Shown piece after piece: positions 47,394 through 59,342 of a stretch of DNA of 64,000 bases. The notes beneath the pieces are model-generated. The model was not told where the DNA came from, did not search any database, and saw nothing but the letters and a program-made list of their open reading frames with translations. This DNA comes from Citrobacter enshiensis. GTDB taxonomy: Bacteria; Pseudomonadota; Gammaproteobacteria; Enterobacterales; Enterobacteriaceae. How positions within the stretch are numbered: position 1 is the stretch's first letter; each line of letters begins with the position of its first letter. Made by a program: the position numbers and the translations under genes. The stretch is taken from assembly GCF_029338175.1 (NCBI RefSeq), contig NZ_CP119862.1, forward strand, positions 2,852,001 to 2,916,000, given 5' to 3'.

Positions 47394-47448
47394 TATTTAT
47401 TACACAGAGTAAAATAATTCAGATCAATTTTGTTTGACGGCTATCACG
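47394..47448 (-). promoter_or_regulatory. ptsG promoter region: Mlc operator and CRP site
   Basis: TTTATTACACAGAGTAAAATAATT (47395-47418, given here in part as TTATTACACAGAGTAAAATA) is the Mlc operator known from E. coli ptsG. TTTGA-CGGCTA-TCACG (47433-47448) fits a CRP site on its outer side. The rest of the ptsG-tatD gap is empty. Confidence 0.75.
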
Positions 47449-47590
47449 TTTCAGCTGTAGCCCGTGTCAATATCGTCAAATACTGTCGATACACGTATCT
47501 GAATGTTTCAAACTGACCATTCACCGCCCATTTTATGGCGGTGAACTCTACGCGTTTTGCGTATTAATTACGAGCTTAAAAAAAACTCTG

Positions 47591-48388
47591 CTAGCGAATG
47601 GATTGCAGGCGAGAAGCGTCGATATGGAACAGGCGGGAGAAGTTATCGGTGGTTACCTGCGCCAGTTCTTCAACGGCAACACCTTTCAAAACAGCCATAT
47701 ACTCTGCAACATCACGAACCATAGCGGGCTGGTTCTCTTTCCCACGATGCGGCACCGGAGCAAGATATGGCGAATCCGTTTCCACTAACAGACGATCCAG
47801 CGGTACATAGCGGGCAGCGTCACGCAACTGCTCAGCATTACGAAAAGTCACGATACCGGAAAAAGAGATATAAAATCCAAGATCCAGTAACTTACCCGCC
47901 GTTTCTCTGTCCTCTGTAAAACAGTGTAGTACGCCACCGCAATCCGTCACGTTTTCCTGGCGTAAAATTGCCAGCGTGTCAGCGCGTGCATCGCGGGTAT
48001 GGACAATGACCGGCTTATTAAGCTCACGGCCAATCTGGATATGATGGATGAAAGATTCCTGCTGACGCACCTTCGTTTCAGGCGTGTAGAAATAATCCAG
48101 TCCGGTCTCTCCCATCGCGACAACGCCCTCTTCAGCGGCGAAGCGACGTAGCTCTTCGACATCATACGGTTCATCCTGATTTAACGGATGCACGCCGCAG
48201 GAGAAAACCACATTTTCTCTTTGCCCAACCAACTCGCGCATTCCGCGATAACCGGGCAGCGTTGTCGCCACCGCCAGGCAAAATTTCACATCACGTGCGG
48301 CAGCTTTCGCCAGCACGTCATCCACGTCCTTATGCAGAGATTGATAATCCAGGCCATCCAAATGGCAGTGTGAGTCGACTAAAAACAT
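47591..48388 (-). CDS. ycfH: YcfH, TatD-family metal-dependent hydrolase
   Basis: 265-residue TIM-barrel metal hydrolase of the TatD nuclease family. Motifs: DSHCHLDGLDY at the N-terminus, GETGLDYFYTP, HTRDARADT, LHCFTEDRE and ETDSPYLAPVP. Probable DNase or phosphoesterase; the exact role is not known. It lies 10 bp behind holB in the pabC-mltG-tmk-holB-ycfH cluster. Confidence 0.94.
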   Translation of the reverse strand: MFLVDSHCHLDGLDYQSLHKDVDDVLAKAAARDVKFCLAVATTLPGYRGMRELVGQRENVVFSCGVHPLNQDEPYDVEELRRFAAEEGVVAMGETGLDYFYTPETKVRQQESFIHHIQIGRELNKPVIVHTRDARADTLAILRQENVTDCGGVLHCFTEDRETAGKLLDLGFYISFSGIVTFRNAEQLRDAARYVPLDRLLVETDSPYLAPVPHRGKENQPAMVRDVAEYMAVLKGVAVEELAQVTTDNFSRLFHIDASRLQSIR

Positions 48389-48398
48389 AATGTCTCTC

Positions 48399-49403
48399 TC
48401 AAAGATGGGAAACGGGCAACACGGTGCCCGGTTGCAGATAATGTTCAATACGGAGGATGAGATCGGTGAGCACCAGTTCGCGGTTTACCCCGACCACATT
48501 GATAAGTTGCTCGCGGCAATGACAAACATCGCTGAGTATTGCCTGAATATGTGCCGCAGATATCCGTTGTGCTATCAGCGGGATCAACGTGTGTACATCC
48601 ACATTGGTAAGGTACGAAGCACCGTGGCGGAACTTCAGGGCATCCATCAGCAAGGTCGCCAGCCAGTGTAGACGAGTCGTCGCCTGCTCATGATTCAGAG
48701 CGGAAAGCAATATGTACCAGTCATTAGCCTGCAGAGTACTCGCCAGCGCCTCACAGAGTGCACCGCGATGCGCCCAGCTCTCTTCCTGCAGCAGCGTCAG
48801 TGCGGCGCCAGGAGACCCTGCACTCAGACGCAGCGCCGTGAGCAACGCGTCTTGTGACGCTGTCACTTCTCGTGCGAGCCAGGAAATTGCATAGTTTTCT
48901 GCCGGGGGCGCCAGGTGGTGAAGTCGGCAGCGGCTGCGTAATGTGGCCAGCAGTCGCGCGGGTTCCCGACAGGCGAGGAAGAACCAGGTTTGAGACTGCG
49001 GCTCTTCCAGTGTCTTTAACAACGCATTGGCAGCAGCCTCTGTCAGTAACGACGCGTCGGGGATCCACACCACCTTCGCGCCGCCAAGACGTGAGCGCTC
49101 ATACAGTTTCTCGCTGACTTCGCGTACGGCGTCAACCCCGAGGGTACTTTTCCCTTTTTCGGGCAACAGTGAGTAGTAATCCGGATGCGTCCCAGCCTGC
49201 ATCAACTGGCAGCCCCGACAGTGTCCACAGCTTTTATGTCCTTCCGGACGCTGACACAACAGATAGCGGCTAAGGGCATAAATCAGCGCATCGTCGCCCA
49301 TACCCGGCAACGCCTGAATCAGTAGCGCATGGTGACCACGACCCGACTGATAGTTTGCTACCAGTTTTTCAAAGTCCGGTCGTAACCATGGGTACCATTT
49401 CAT
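48399..49403 (-). CDS. holB: HolB, DNA polymerase III delta-prime subunit
   Basis: 334-residue clamp-loader subunit with a RecA-like AAA+ fold. The zinc-binding cysteines are in [17 protein letters not shown], and the ATPase-like core has [11 protein letters not shown] and the SRC motif in [10 protein letters not shown]. The start at 49403 ([13 protein letters not shown]) overlaps the tmk stop by 4 bp (ATGA), so they are translationally coupled. It is moderately diverged from E. coli in its C-terminal half. Confidence 0.95.
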   Translation of the reverse strand: MKWYPWLRPDFEKLVANYQSGRGHHALLIQALPGMGDDALIYALSRYLLCQRPEGHKSCGHCRGCQLMQAGTHPDYYSLLPEKGKSTLGVDAVREVSEKLYERSRLGGAKVVWIPDASLLTEAAANALLKTLEEPQSQTWFFLACREPARLLATLRSRCRLHHLAPPAENYAISWLAREVTASQDALLTALRLSAGSPGAALTLLQEESWAHRGALCEALASTLQANDWYILLSALNHEQATTRLHWLATLLMDALKFRHGASYLTNVDVHTLIPLIAQRISAAHIQAILSDVCHCREQLINVVGVNRELVLTDLILRIEHYLQPGTVLPVSHL

Positions 49404-50041
49404 GCGCCCTGCTCCTTCACCCAATCGGTGACGGTGGCGCGAATATCACTCATGACCTTTTCCAGCGTCTGGGTCGCATCAATCGTGCGAATGCTGGCAT
49501 CCTGCGACGCCAGCTCCAGATAACGGGCGCGGGTTCGATTGAAGAAATCAAAAGACTCCTGCTCAATGCGATCCAGCTCGCCGCGCGCACGGGCGCGTTT
49601 TAATCCGACTTCTGGGGTGACATCCAGATAGAGCGTGAGATTCGGGCGAAAGTCCCCCAGCACAGCGTCACGCAGTGTCGCCAGCATGCGCTGATCGATA
49701 CCACGACCGCCGCCCTGGTACGCCTGCGTGGAGAGATCGTGGCGATCGCCAATCACCCAGGTTCCCTTAGCCAGCGCAGGTTTGATCACCGTTTCCACCA
49801 GTTGCACGCGCGCGGCATAAAACATCAGCACTTCAGCGTTGTCTGTAATCACCTCATCGCCGACAGATTTGATGTCCAGCACCAGGCTTCTTAATTTTTC
49901 CGCAAGCTGCGTACCGCCCGGCTCACGGGTAAAAATCATGTCGCGGATACCCAGTTGCTCGAGCGTCTCCACCACGACATTTCGCGCCGTGGTTTTGCCC
50001 GCGCCTTCCAGGCCTTCGATGACGATGTAATTACTGCCCAT
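49400..50041 (-). CDS. tmk: Tmk, thymidylate kinase
   Basis: 213-residue kinase that makes dTDP from dTMP. The P-loop is GLEGAGKTT (about 9-17), then the DR(Y/H) motif in [16 protein letters not shown] and the lid with Arg residues ([13 protein letters not shown]). Length as in E. coli. It overlaps mltG by 11 bp and holB by 4 bp. Confidence 0.96.
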   Translation of the reverse strand: MGSNYIVIEGLEGAGKTTARNVVVETLEQLGIRDMIFTREPGGTQLAEKLRSLVLDIKSVGDEVITDNAEVLMFYAARVQLVETVIKPALAKGTWVIGDRHDLSTQAYQGGGRGIDQRMLATLRDAVLGDFRPNLTLYLDVTPEVGLKRARARGELDRIEQESFDFFNRTRARYLELASQDASIRTIDATQTLEKVMSDIRATVTDWVKEQGA

Positions 50042-51053
50042 TTTTTTCCTTAAGCACTTTCAGGTAGTCCTGCACTGACCGGTTATGGCCGACAAGATTG
50101 GTATTAAACGTGTGGCCGCCTTTGCCATCAGCCACAAAATAGAGATACGGCGTTTTGGCCGGGTGTGCGGCGGCCTTCAAAGACGCCTCACCGGGCATGG
50201 CAATCGGTCCGGGGGGCAACCCCGGGATAGTATAGGTGTTGTACGCGGTCGGGGTTTCCAGGTCCGCACGGGAAAGTTTGCCATTATAGCGCTCTCCCAT
50301 CCCATAGATCACCGTCGGATCGGTCTGCAGACGCATGCCCGTACGAAGACGGTTGATAAACACCGATGCCACCTGGTCACGCTCGCTGGCAACCGCCGTC
50401 TCTTTTTCGATGATAGAGGCCATGGTCACCAGTTGATTCTGATCTTTATAGGGTAACCCTTCCGACCGACCTTCCCAGACGCCCTCAACGGCGTTGACCA
50501 TCTTTTGGTGGGCACGCTTCAGTAACGAAATGTCGGTCGTGTTGGCGGTGTACATCCAGGTATCTGGCCAGAACCAGCCTTCCACCCACTCAGGATTCTC
50601 CAGCTTCAGCGCCTGCGCTACCGTCTCGTATTTGTCGTCGCTCAGGGTGTGCTTGATGTAAGGGGCCTCCCGCAGCTGTTTGAGATAATCACTCAGCCGC
50701 ATCCCTTCAACCAGCCGCAGCGGAAACTGCGCCTCTTTTCCGCTTTCCAGCAGGATAAGCATCTCCCTTACGGTCATATCAGGCGTGAGTCGATACGTCC
50801 CCGCTTTAAAGTGCGAGAGCTCTGGCTCAATGCGTAATAACCACTGGAACACGCGGGGGCGGTTGATGACGTTATCAGCATAAAGCTGCTCCCCCAGCGC
50901 CAGGCGGCCTGTCCCGGCCTTCAGGGTAAAGACCGTCTCTTCTTTGATCAACAGCTTGCTGTCCGCCAGCTGGCGAACTTTCCACATTCCCACTCCAGCA
51001 GCAATGCCCAGCACAACCAGCAACAGAAGGAAAACGTATAACAATTTTTTCAT
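50031..51053 (-). CDS. mltG: MltG (YceG), endolytic peptidoglycan transglycosylase
   Basis: 340-residue inner-membrane protein that cuts new glycan strands and so terminates their growth. It has one N-terminal membrane anchor (residues 4-24) followed by LysM-like and catalytic domains. The catalytic Glu is in [16 protein letters not shown] (E218-type), with [11 protein letters not shown] downstream. It overlaps tmk by 11 bp and lies 2 bp after pabC. Confidence 0.95.
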   Translation of the reverse strand: MKKLLYVFLLLLVVLGIAAGVGMWKVRQLADSKLLIKEETVFTLKAGTGRLALGEQLYADNVINRPRVFQWLLRIEPELSHFKAGTYRLTPDMTVREMLILLESGKEAQFPLRLVEGMRLSDYLKQLREAPYIKHTLSDDKYETVAQALKLENPEWVEGWFWPDTWMYTANTTDISLLKRAHQKMVNAVEGVWEGRSEGLPYKDQNQLVTMASIIEKETAVASERDQVASVFINRLRTGMRLQTDPTVIYGMGERYNGKLSRADLETPTAYNTYTIPGLPPGPIAMPGEASLKAAAHPAKTPYLYFVADGKGGHTFNTNLVGHNRSVQDYLKVLKEKNGQ

Positions 51054-51055
51054 GA

Positions 51056-51865
51056 CTAATTCGGGTGCTCACACAGTGGGGCTAAAAAATCAAACAATGT
51101 GCGTGAAGACAACAATGTGTCGCCACAGGCGCGTACAGGAACAACAGGCATCAGGGCGTTGCAAACCACCATTTCTTCAGCCTGCATCAGTTCCTCTTCT
51201 CTGGCATTCACTTCGACAACCTCGAAAGGCGATTGTGCCAGCATACGGATACAGAATTGTCGCATAATGCCATTCACTCCGGCCTGGTCCAGACGTGGGG
51301 TATACACCCTGGTACCTATACGCCAGAACAGATTCGCGGCACAGCATTCCGTAACCCATCCCTCACTGTCAAGAACCAGCGCCTCATCCGCGTTCGTCTG
51401 CTCAAGATGAGAGCGGATCAGCACCTGCTCCAGCCTGTTCAGGTGTTTTAAGCCAGCAAGATAAGGATTTCGCCCGAGGCGAACCGGGCTTAGCGCGAGG
51501 GTGATTCCCTCACTACGCCAACGATCATAATGGGCAGGCCAGGCAGAAACAGAAACAAGCCGGGTGGCTGCCGTGCAGTTCGCCGCGCTATAACCTCTGC
51601 CGCCACTGCCACGACTGATGATCACTTTTAATACGCCACGTTCATGACCGGTTGCCAGCTGCGCCATTTCTCGCTGCAACTGATCCCATTCACTGAAAGG
51701 GATCAGGAGTCTCTCGCAGGCATTCTGTAAACGCTGTAGATGCGCGCTCAACAGGGAGACACTTCCCCCGGCGATTCGCGCCGTCGTAAAGCAGCCATCA
51801 CCGAATTGTATCGCCCGGTCACTGGCGGCAAGGGTTTCCTGCTCACGGCCATTAATCAAGAACAT
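51056..51865 (-). CDS. pabC: PabC, aminodeoxychorismate lyase
   Basis: 269-residue PLP enzyme of fold type IV that makes p-aminobenzoate for folate from aminodeoxychorismate. The PLP Lys is in the segment [12 protein letters not shown] (about 140), and GFVTEC-like [14 protein letters not shown] binds the phosphate. It is first in the pabC-mltG-tmk-holB-ycfH run, behind the fabF terminator. It is more diverged from E. coli than its neighbours. Confidence 0.93.
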   Translation of the reverse strand: MFLINGREQETLAASDRAIQFGDGCFTTARIAGGSVSLLSAHLQRLQNACERLLIPFSEWDQLQREMAQLATGHERGVLKVIISRGSGGRGYSAANCTAATRLVSVSAWPAHYDRWRSEGITLALSPVRLGRNPYLAGLKHLNRLEQVLIRSHLEQTNADEALVLDSEGWVTECCAANLFWRIGTRVYTPRLDQAGVNGIMRQFCIRMLAQSPFEVVEVNAREEELMQAEEMVVCNALMPVVPVRACGDTLLSSRTLFDFLAPLCEHPN

Positions 51866-51934
51866 GGTGGCTCCTTATGCATGGTCGGATAGTTTGGCAG
51901 GATGGATAACGCAGGACAAGGGAAGAAAACTGAA

Positions 51935-51968
51935 TAAAAAAGGCCCGACAAGCGGACCTTTTTTATTT
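51935..51968 (-). terminator. Terminator of fabF
   Basis: AAAAAAGG(T/C)CCG-type stem with a TTGT loop followed by a T-run on the minus strand, between fabF and pabC. There is one mismatch in the stem. Confidence 0.75.
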
Positions 51969-52027
51969 TAATCACCGAACGGCGCTTCGCTATGATCAGG
52001 CCTGCGTATTGGCTGGCCTGAATGGCA

Positions 52028-53299
<1,272 letters not shown>

Positions 53300-53359
53300 C
53301 TAGTGGGACAAAATAAAGATAAAACTCAGGCGGTCGAGTGACCGCCTGGAGATGTTCAC

Positions 53360-53596
53360 TTACGCCTGGTGACCGTTGATGTAATCAATGGCAGCCTGAA
53401 CGGTGGTGATTTTCTCAGCTTCTTCGTCCGGAATCTCAGTATCAAACTCTTCTTCCAGAGCCATTACCAGCTCAACGGTGTCAAGAGAATCTGCGCCCAG
53501 GTCTTCAACGAAGGAAGCATTGTTGGTTACTTCTTCCTGCTTAACGCCCAGCTGTTCGCCGATAATTTTCTTAACGCGTTCTTCGATAGTGCTCAT
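53360..53596 (-). CDS. acpP: AcpP, acyl carrier protein
   Basis: 78-codon acidic carrier protein of fatty-acid synthesis. The 4'-phosphopantetheine Ser is in [20 protein letters not shown] (S36 of the mature protein). The sequence is essentially the E. coli protein. It is very highly expressed in relatives; a 154-bp gap to fabG should hold its own promoter. Confidence 0.98.
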
Positions 53597-53750
53597 ACTC
53601 TTAAATTTCCTATCAAAACTCGCTTTCGCGATGGTTTTCGTAGTGTATAAAATGTTGAAAAATTTGCAACTAAATCCCGGCAGGTCTTACCACGATTTTA
53701 CGTTATTTTGAGGCCATTCGCTCTAATAACGCAAATCTTTTTCATCGTGA

Positions 53751-54485
53751 TTAAACCATGTACATTCCGCCGTTGACGTGCAAAGTCTCACCAGTGATGT
53801 AACTTGCTTCGTCAGAGGCTAAAAATGCAACCGCACTGGCGATTTCCTGAGCGCCGCCGAGGCGACCCGCAGGGACCTGCGCCAGAATACCCGCACGCTG
53901 ATCATCAGACAGCGCACGCGTCATGTCCGTTTCAATAAAGCCCGGAGCAACAACGTTTACAGTAATACCACGGGACGCAATTTCACGCGCCAGTGATTTA
54001 CTGAAGCCGATCAAACCCGCTTTCGCCGCAGCGTAGTTGGCCTGACCTGCATTTCCCATGGTACCAACCACAGAACCGATAGTGATAATACGACCATGAC
54101 GCTTTTTCATCATAGCGCGCATTACCGCTTTTGACAGACGGAAAACAGATGACAGGTTGGTTTCGATAATATCGTTCCACTCATCATCTTTCATTCGCAT
54201 CAACAGATTATCACGAGTGATACCGGCATTATTAACCAGGATATCGACTTCACCAAATTCTGCGCGAATATTTTCCAGAACAGATTCAATAGATGCAGGG
54301 TCGGTCACATTCAACATCAGACCTTTACCGTTTGCACCTAAGTAATCGCTAATGGCCTGAGCGCCACTTTCGCTGGTTGCAGTACCGATAACCTTCGCGC
54401 CACGGGCAACGAGTGTTTCAGCAATTGCGCGGCCAATGCCACGGCTTGCACCGGTAACCAGCGCGACTTTTCCTTCAAAACTCAT
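53751..54485 (-). CDS. fabG: FabG, 3-oxoacyl-ACP reductase
   Basis: 244-residue NADPH-dependent SDR that performs the first reduction of each elongation cycle. The cofactor motif is TGASRGIG (about 12-19), then NNAGITRD, and the catalytic Ser/Tyr/Lys lie in GSVVGTMG and YAAAKAGL. Length as in E. coli. It lies 12 bp after fabD. Confidence 0.97.
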   Translation of the reverse strand: MSFEGKVALVTGASRGIGRAIAETLVARGAKVIGTATSESGAQAISDYLGANGKGLMLNVTDPASIESVLENIRAEFGEVDILVNNAGITRDNLLMRMKDDEWNDIIETNLSSVFRLSKAVMRAMMKKRHGRIITIGSVVGTMGNAGQANYAAAKAGLIGFSKSLAREIASRGITVNVVAPGFIETDMTRALSDDQRAGILAQVPAGRLGGAQEIASAVAFLASDEASYITGETLHVNGGMYMV

Positions 54486-54497
54486 GGTTTTCCTCTT

Positions 54498-55427
54498 TTA
54501 TTGCTCAAGCGCCGCAGACAGCGCCGCTGGCTCATTCAGTGCCGAGGCTGTCAGGGTGTCAACAATACGTTTCGTCAGACCAGTGAGAACTTTACCTGGG
54601 CCCACTTCATAAAGGTGTGCTACACCCTGCGCGGCGATAAATTCTACGCTCTTCGTCCACTGCACCGGATTATACAGTTGGCGTACCAGTGCATCACGAA
54701 TTGCATCAGCGTCAGTTTCACATTTCACATCAACGTTATTCACGACAGGTACCGTCGGCGCGTTGAAGGTGATTTTCGCTAACTCAACGGCCAGCTTATC
54801 GGCTGCGGGCTTCATCAGCGCACAGTGTGACGGTACGCTGACCGGCAACGGAAGCGCACGTTTTGCACCAGCAGCTTTACAGGCTGCACCAGCACGTTCT
54901 ACAGCGTCTTTATGCCCAGCAATAACCACCTGACCCGGCGAGTTAAAGTTAACCGGTGAAACGACCTGACCTTCAGCAGACTCTTCGCACGCTTTCGCGA
55001 TGGAAGCATCGTCCAGACCGATAATAGCAGACATGCCGCCAGTCCCTTCCGGTACCGCTTCCTGCATGAATTTGCCACGCAGCTCAACCAGACGCACGGC
55101 ATCGGTAAAATCGATAACGCCAGCGCAGACCAACGCAGAGTATTCACCGAGGCTGTGTCCCGCCATCAGCGCTGGGGCTTTACCGCCCTGCTGCTGCCAT
55201 ACGCGATACAGTGCAACGGACGCCGTCAACAGTGCTGGCTGAGTTTGCCACGTTTTATTCAGTTCTTCCGCTGGACCTTGCTGCGTCAACGCCCACAGGT
55301 CATAGCCCAGCGCCGTAGAAGCTTCAGCAAACGTTTCTTCTACGATGGGGTATGCTGCAGCCATATCAGACAGCATCCCAACGGTTTGAGAACCCTGACC
55401 AGGGAACACAAAAGCAAATTGCGTCAT
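54498..55427 (-). CDS. fabD: FabD, malonyl-CoA:ACP transacylase
   Basis: 309-residue enzyme that loads malonyl groups on ACP. The nucleophile motif is GHSLGEYSAL (S92-type), the N-terminal oxyanion motif FPGQGSQ, and the catalytic His lies in VPSHCALM. Length as in E. coli. It lies 15 bp after fabH. Confidence 0.97.
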   Translation of the reverse strand: MTQFAFVFPGQGSQTVGMLSDMAAAYPIVEETFAEASTALGYDLWALTQQGPAEELNKTWQTQPALLTASVALYRVWQQQGGKAPALMAGHSLGEYSALVCAGVIDFTDAVRLVELRGKFMQEAVPEGTGGMSAIIGLDDASIAKACEESAEGQVVSPVNFNSPGQVVIAGHKDAVERAGAACKAAGAKRALPLPVSVPSHCALMKPAADKLAVELAKITFNAPTVPVVNNVDVKCETDADAIRDALVRQLYNPVQWTKSVEFIAAQGVAHLYEVGPGKVLTGLTKRIVDTLTASALNEPAALSAALEQ

Positions 55428-55442
55428 GTTTAATTCCTTATA

Positions 55443-56408
55443 CTAGAAACGAACCAGCGCGGAGCCCCAGGTGAATCCACCGCCGAAGGCCTCAAGCAAT
55501 ACCAACTGACCGGCTTTGATCCGTCCGTCACGCACGGCTTCGTCCAGCGCGCACGGTACAGATGCAGCAGAAGTATTGCCATGACGGTCAAGGGTAATGA
55601 CGACTTTCTCTTCGAGATTGTCGGGATCAATCCCCAGCTTCTTCGCCGTTGCGGAAATGATGCGAAGGTTCGCCTGGTGTGGCACCAGCCAATCCAGGTC
55701 GGAGCGAGAAAGACCATTGGCTTCCAGCGTCTCATCAACGATGCGCGCCAGTTCAGTTACCGCGACTTTAAAGACTTCGTTACCCGCCATCGTCAGATGA
55801 ATCGAGTTTTCCGGATTCACGCGATCGGCATTTGGCAGCGTCAACAATTCACCGTAGCGTCCGTCCGCATGCAAATGCGTCGAAATGATGCCCGGTTCCT
55901 CGGATGCGCTCAGAACAACAGCGCCAGCGCCATCACCGAAGATAATGATCGTCCCACGATCGGTCGGATCGCAGGTGCGTGCCAGGACATCAGACCCCAC
56001 TACCAGCGCATGCTTTACTGAACCCGATTTTACATACTGGTCGGCAACGCTTAAGGCATAGGTAAAACCAGCACACGCCGCCGCAACGTCAAACGCCGGA
56101 CAACCTTTAATGCCCAGCATGTTCTGAATCTGGCAAGCGGCACTTGGGAATGCGTGTGTTGAAGATGTGGTCGCAACCACGATCAAACCAATTTGTTCTT
56201 TATCGATGCCAGCCATTTCAAGCGCGCGGTTTGCGGCAGTGAAGCCCATCGTCGCGACTGTTTCATTTGGCCCAGCAATATGGCGTTCACGGATACCTGT
56301 ACGAGCGACGATCCACTCATCAGATGTCTCTACCATTTTTTCCAAATCGGCGTTAGTACGCACTTGTTCAGGCAGATAGCTGCCAGTACCAATAATCTTC
56401 GTATACAT
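55443..56408 (-). CDS. fabH: FabH, beta-ketoacyl-ACP synthase III (4 residues longer than usual)
   Basis: 321-residue initiation enzyme that condenses acetyl-CoA with malonyl-ACP. The active-site triad is present: C112 (AAACAGFTY), H244 (VPHQANLRI) and N278 (HGNTSAAS). E. coli FabH has 317 residues. The extra four residues (about 265-268, LEEK in [12 protein letters not shown]) fall in the loop between the H244 helix and the N278 strand, where E. coli has GMSMDNVV. The reading frame is intact and the flanks are nearly identical to E. coli. Confidence 0.96.
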   Translation of the reverse strand: MYTKIIGTGSYLPEQVRTNADLEKMVETSDEWIVARTGIRERHIAGPNETVATMGFTAANRALEMAGIDKEQIGLIVVATTSSTHAFPSAACQIQNMLGIKGCPAFDVAAACAGFTYALSVADQYVKSGSVKHALVVGSDVLARTCDPTDRGTIIIFGDGAGAVVLSASEEPGIISTHLHADGRYGELLTLPNADRVNPENSIHLTMAGNEVFKVAVTELARIVDETLEANGLSRSDLDWLVPHQANLRIISATAKKLGIDPDNLEEKVVITLDRHGNTSAASVPCALDEAVRDGRIKAGQLVLLEAFGGGFTWGSALVRF

Positions 56409-56484
56409 GTACGCTCAGTCACTTTTCGGTTATATACCACCACGAACAAACTGCTGGTGCGTTAACAGCGAGCCGGCCACATCA

Positions 56485-57564
56485 TCAGTTGTGTGTCCGC
56501 GAATTCCCGCTTTTGCCACCATCCAGCAATTCGAATCCGGCTGGGTATACAGATTCCAGGCGAGCGGCAATTCGCTGAGGAACTTGTCGCTGCACCGCCT
56601 GCACTGCCTGTTCAATCGCGACCGCAAATGCTCGCTGATTGGCCGCACCATGACTTTTGATCACCGTGCCACGCAATCCTAACAGACAGGCGCCATTATA
56701 CTGGTCGGGGTTGAGGTGACTGAATCGCCTCGTCAGGCTTTTTTGTAACCAACGTTTTAATAACAGCAGCCACCACGACCGTTTTTTACCCTCACCCTGA
56801 GATTTCAGCAGTGAAAGGAACATTCTGACAACACCTTCCATTGTCTTTAATGTGACATTACCTGTAAATCCATCACATACCAGGACATCGGTTTTCCCCG
56901 TCAATAACTCATTGGCTTCAAGATAGCCGATGTAATTGATGGAAGGGATTGTTTTTAGCACCACTGAGGCATCCCGAATACTGTCGAGACCCTTGGTTTC
57001 TTCTTCGCCGATGTTAAGTAATGCCACACGAGGGTTGGTGATGCCAACCACCTCCTCCGCCAAAACGGAGCCCATAATGGCAAACTGTACTAACATCGTG
57101 CTGTCGCAATCCACGTTGGCGCCAAGATCCAGCACCACCGTTTTGCCCTTTTGCTGATGCGGTAAAACCGTCACCAACGCCGGACGCTCAATCCCCTCAA
57201 GAGGCTTGAGCAATAATTTCGCCAGTCCCATCAGCGCGCCCGTATTACCGGCGCTCACACAGGCCTCAGCTCGACCTTCTTTCACCAGCTCCAGGGCCAC
57301 ACGCATAGAGCTCCCGCGACTGGCGCGGATCGCTTGCGAAGGCCGGGCATCACTGGCAATAACTGACTGTGCAGGGATAATCTGCAGACGCGAACGTTGT
57401 TCAAAGTCAGCTTTGGCAAGTAATGGCGTGATTGTATCGGGATTCCCGACTAAAAGAAGTGTGAGTTGCGAATTAGAATTCAGTGCCTGCAGTGCTGCAG
57501 GCACTGTCACGGAAGGGCCAAAATCGCCCCCCATGACATCTAACGCCAGGGTTAGACGTGTCAA
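56485..57564 (-). CDS. plsX: PlsX, acyl-ACP:phosphate acyltransferase
   Basis: 359-residue enzyme that makes acyl-phosphate for phospholipid synthesis. The start is a TTG at 57564 (read [18 protein letters not shown]). This start agrees with the E. coli protein, and the sequence upstream (codons back to 57618) is not homologous. The C-terminus differs slightly ([11 protein letters not shown]) and is three residues longer. It lies between fabH and rpmF, as in E. coli. Confidence 0.93.
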   Translation of the reverse strand: MTRLTLALDVMGGDFGPSVTVPAALQALNSNSQLTLLLVGNPDTITPLLAKADFEQRSRLQIIPAQSVIASDARPSQAIRASRGSSMRVALELVKEGRAEACVSAGNTGALMGLAKLLLKPLEGIERPALVTVLPHQQKGKTVVLDLGANVDCDSTMLVQFAIMGSVLAEEVVGITNPRVALLNIGEEETKGLDSIRDASVVLKTIPSINYIGYLEANELLTGKTDVLVCDGFTGNVTLKTMEGVVRMFLSLLKSQGEGKKRSWWLLLLKRWLQKSLTRRFSHLNPDQYNGACLLGLRGTVIKSHGAANQRAFAVAIEQAVQAVQRQVPQRIAARLESVYPAGFELLDGGKSGNSRTHN

Positions 57565-57765
57565 GGTATCGTCGCCGCCCGGTTTGGTGTTTCCCCGCTC
57601 GCACGGGGAAATCCTCACTAAGCTTCATCACGCTTGTACTCTTCGGCGTTCACACCGCAGGCACACTGACCGCGCTTATTCACCCCAGGGCATAGTGACC
57701 TGTGCTTTGGGGATTCTCTCGCTTGCCGGTTTCCTGAAACGCGAAATCCTTCGAGTAACGCGTGA

Positions 57766-57951
<186 letters not shown>

Positions 57952-57955
57952 TCAA

Positions 57956-58477
57956 TTACTTACGCTTTAAGCTGGCTAATACGGCAAATGGGTTTGGTTT
58001 TTGCACTTCAACAGGCAATTCACCAAAGACCATGTCCGCCTCGGACACTTCACAGTGTTCAGAATCATGCACCGGAACTACCGGCAAGGAGAGGATAATT
58101 TCATCTTCTACCATTGCAAGCAGATCGATTTCACCGAATTCGTTAACCTCAATCGGCTCATACGCTTCCGGGAGTGCTTCAGCTTGTTCGTCAGAACGGA
58201 CAGGACTGAAACAATACGTTGTGTGTACATGGTGTGGAAACGGCTTCCCGCAACGCTGGCATTCGAGCGTTACCGAGACCTTCGCATCACCCGTAATGAC
58301 GGCGAGACGTTGGTTATCGATAGCGAACGACATGGAGCATTCCACATCACTGTCCACACTGACTACAGAATCGGCGACGCGCTCTGCCAGATCGGAAGGA
58401 AAGATACCTTCGTAATCGAGGCGTTTTTGAGCCGTACGAACCGGATCAAGAGTCAGGGGTAATTTTACCTTTTGCAT
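57956..58477 (-). CDS. yceD: YceD, DUF177 protein linked to 23S rRNA maturation
   Basis: 173-residue soluble protein of the YceD/DUF177 family, linked in bacteria and plants to 23S rRNA processing or ribosome assembly. Cysteines occur in [16 protein letters not shown] and HDSEHCEV; the first group resembles a CxxC zinc site (CQRC). It is upstream of rpmF in the same operon, divergent from yceF. Length as in E. coli. Confidence 0.94.
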   Translation of the reverse strand: MQKVKLPLTLDPVRTAQKRLDYEGIFPSDLAERVADSVVSVDSDVECSMSFAIDNQRLAVITGDAKVSVTLECQRCGKPFPHHVHTTYCFSPVRSDEQAEALPEAYEPIEVNEFGEIDLLAMVEDEIILSLPVVPVHDSEHCEVSEADMVFGELPVEVQKPNPFAVLASLKRK

Positions 58478-58674
58478 AGGGCGCGCATATTAACTTTGTA
58501 ACGTCATATAGTCAAAGAAAAAGGCAACGTGCGGTTGCCTTTTGCCAATAATTCGCACACATTGCGAGTCACAGACTTAAAATCAATCAGGACAAGCCGC
58601 TGTGGCACGCTTGAACGTCCCGGCGCCTAGTTTAAAATGGCTCACATCATTACGCTATATCTGGGGAAAAAAAT

Positions 58675-59259
58675 ATGCCGCAACTGATTCTCGCCTCAAC
58701 GTCACCCTGGCGTCGCGCGTTGCTCGAAAAGCTGTGTATCCCCTTCGAATGCGCAGCGCCAGAGGTCGACGAAACACCGATGCCAGGCGAAGCGCCGCGA
58801 CATTTAGTATTGCGTCTGGCGCAGGAAAAAGCACAATCCCTCGCCCATCGCTTCCCAAATCATCTGATCATTGGTTCCGACCAAATTTGCGTTCTGGACG
58901 GCGAAATTACCGGTAAGCCGCTAACCGAAGAAAAAGCGCGGCAACAATTAGCGAAAGCCAGCGGGAATATTGTGACGTTTTATACCGGACTTGCGCTTTA
59001 TCATTCCGCGACCGGGCACTTGCAAACAGAAGTCGAGCCATTTGATGTCCATTTCCGTCATCTGAGTGAAACGGAAATTGAGGACTATGTCCGCAAAGAA
59101 CGCCCATTACACTGCGCGGGGAGCTTTAAAAGCGAAGGACTCGGCATCGCGCTTTTCGAACGCTTAGAGGGACGAGACCCGAATACACTCATTGGGCTAC
59201 CGTTGATTGCGCTGTGTCAGATGCTACGCCGGGAAGAGATGAACCCGCTGAAAGCCTAG
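58675..59259 (+). CDS. yceF: YceF, Maf-family nucleotide pyrophosphatase
   Basis: 194-residue Maf-type pyrophosphatase that removes modified nucleotides such as m7GTP in E. coli. Motifs: [15 protein letters not shown] at the N-terminus, ETPMPGEAP, and [17 protein letters not shown] containing the catalytic Asp. It is divergent from yceD, and a REP pair separates it from rluC. Confidence 0.94.
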   Translation: MPQLILASTSPWRRALLEKLCIPFECAAPEVDETPMPGEAPRHLVLRLAQEKAQSLAHRFPNHLIIGSDQICVLDGEITGKPLTEEKARQQLAKASGNIVTFYTGLALYHSATGHLQTEVEPFDVHFRHLSETEIEDYVRKERPLHCAGSFKSEGLGIALFERLEGRDPNTLIGLPLIALCQMLRREEMNPLKA

Positions 59260-59261
59260 TG

Positions 59262-59342
59262 GGACTGCCTGATGGCGACGCTAAGCGTCTTATCAGGCCT
59301 ACAACGGATTACCCCGTAGGCCTGATAAGCAAAGCACCGTCA
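59262..59342. repeat. REP/BIME element between yceF and rluC
   Basis: Two convergent palindromic units: GCCTGATGGCGACGC...GCGTCTTATCAGGCCTAC, then GTAGGCCTGATAAGC...GCACCGTCAGGC-like. The sequence is typical of E. coli-type BIME elements at operon ends. Confidence 0.88.
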
